In this document: positions 5,345-5,774 of the stretch, in pieces
Numbering within the stretch: position 1 is the first letter of the stretch
Layout: each line of letters starts with the position of its first letter
Program-made: the position numbers and the translations under genes
Notes under the pieces: model-generated
Told to the model about the DNA's origin: nothing
What the model saw: only the letters and a program-made list of their open reading frames with translations
Database searches by the model: none
Assembly (NCBI GenBank): GCA_902762335.1
Contig: CACWNZ010000111.1
Location: 1-5,774 of the forward strand
Direction: 5' to 3'
Length of the DNA stretch: 5,774 nt
DNA from: an uncultured Ruminococcus sp.
Lineage (GTDB): Bacteria; Bacillota; Clostridia; Oscillospirales; Acutalibacteraceae

Positions 5345-5774
5345 TCAGTAGCTTACGTTGAGTATGCAGCCCGATACGCTGACGGAGTATTGTATTCCGT
5401 TGTTGATATAGTCTATATCAAATATACGCTGACCCTCTATCAGGTCGTTCACCGCTGTCTCAAGCACCTCGGGAGACGAGAACTTTACCGAAAATGAATC
5501 GTCAGCTCTGAACATATCCGCGGCAGCCCTTACCGAGCCGAAGTCGTAATAGTCGAAATAAAGCCCGTTGTAAATATAATAGTTATATCTCCTGCCGCTG
5601 CACTCCGGCACGGGCAGCTCGCCGTCCGAGCTATGGGTACGGGCAAGGTCGTCTTCCGATATGAGAAAATACTCATAAGTTCTCACCGCCTGACCGTCAT
5701 CTCTTATGGGGTCGTCCCAGGTCAGATCTATATAATAATATTCGCCGTCAAGACAGACGTAGTTCCATTGGTGT
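5345..5774 (-). CDS. Transglutaminase-like domain protein, 3' part, cut by the right edge
   Basis: The open frame runs to the right edge, so the GTG at 5686 is an internal codon and not the start. The 142 visible residues begin exactly at the catalytic-His segment HQWN, followed by LDGEYYYIDLTWDD, which supplies the catalytic Asp (visible residue 16), and then TYEYF. The catalytic Cys and any signal sequence are outside the window. The pattern HxWN, GE(W/Y)Y, DxTWDD, YEYF, then a P-x-C and Tyr-rich segment (NYYIYNGLYF), matches the left-hand transglutaminase-like protein in the same order. The C-terminal region of about 90 residues is likewise unrecognised. The two are diverged paralogs rather than a recent duplication. 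The TGA stop is 19 nt before uvrC, so this gene probably shares a transcript with uvrC. The substrate is unknown. Confidence 0.85.
   Translation of the reverse strand, partial: HQWNYVCLDGEYYYIDLTWDDPIRDDGQAVRTYEYFLISEDDLARTHSSDGELPVPECSGRRYNYYIYNGLYFDYYDFGSVRAAADMFRADDSFSVKFSSPEVLETAVNDLIEGQRIFDIDYINNGIQYSVSVSGCILNVSY

Noticed and set aside
5345..5686. Treating the right-edge gene as a complete 113-residue protein starting at GTG 5686
   Set aside because: The frame stays open to the window edge and the upstream codons encode the catalytic His/Asp motifs, so the gene is simply truncated by the window.

Overview
The window is a compact bacterial chromosomal stretch in which every supported gene is on the minus strand. 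It looks like a Gram-positive anaerobe of the class Clostridia, most likely Oscillospiraceae/Ruminococcus-like. The reasons are the rsmD-coaD-coiled-coil gene order, frequent ATA isoleucine codons at mid GC, consensus sigma-A promoters, and membrane-anchored transglutaminase-like proteins. The genus is an inference from style, not from a marker gene.

In the direction of transcription (right to left) the layout is as follows. (1) The 3' part of a gene for a transglutaminase-like protein, cut by the right edge. (2) uvrC, the nucleotide excision repair endonuclease, 19 nt downstream. (3) A consensus promoter in the uvrC-rsmD gap, followed by a leader of about 90 nt containing a GC-rich hairpin and a U6 tract. 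(4) rsmD, coaD and a coiled-coil gene resembling an F0 b-subunit, chained by two 4-nt ATGA overlaps. (5) A second, membrane-anchored transglutaminase-like protein, 66 nt downstream. (6) A gene-free region of about 300 nt with several hairpins, ending in a Rho-independent terminator. (7) A perfect sigma-A promoter directly after that terminator, driving a tRNA gene, probably tRNA-Pro, of which only the first 28 nt are inside the window.

The central genes are housekeeping functions: DNA repair, 16S rRNA G966 methylation and coenzyme A synthesis. The two transglutaminase-like proteins flanking them have the same catalytic motif pattern and a similarly placed C-terminal region, so they look like diverged paralogs. 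Their substrates cannot be read from sequence. I see no mobile element, CRISPR array, toxin-antitoxin pair or defence island. The least explained items are the rsmD leader, the competing hairpins downstream of the left transglutaminase-like gene, and the paralog pair itself.
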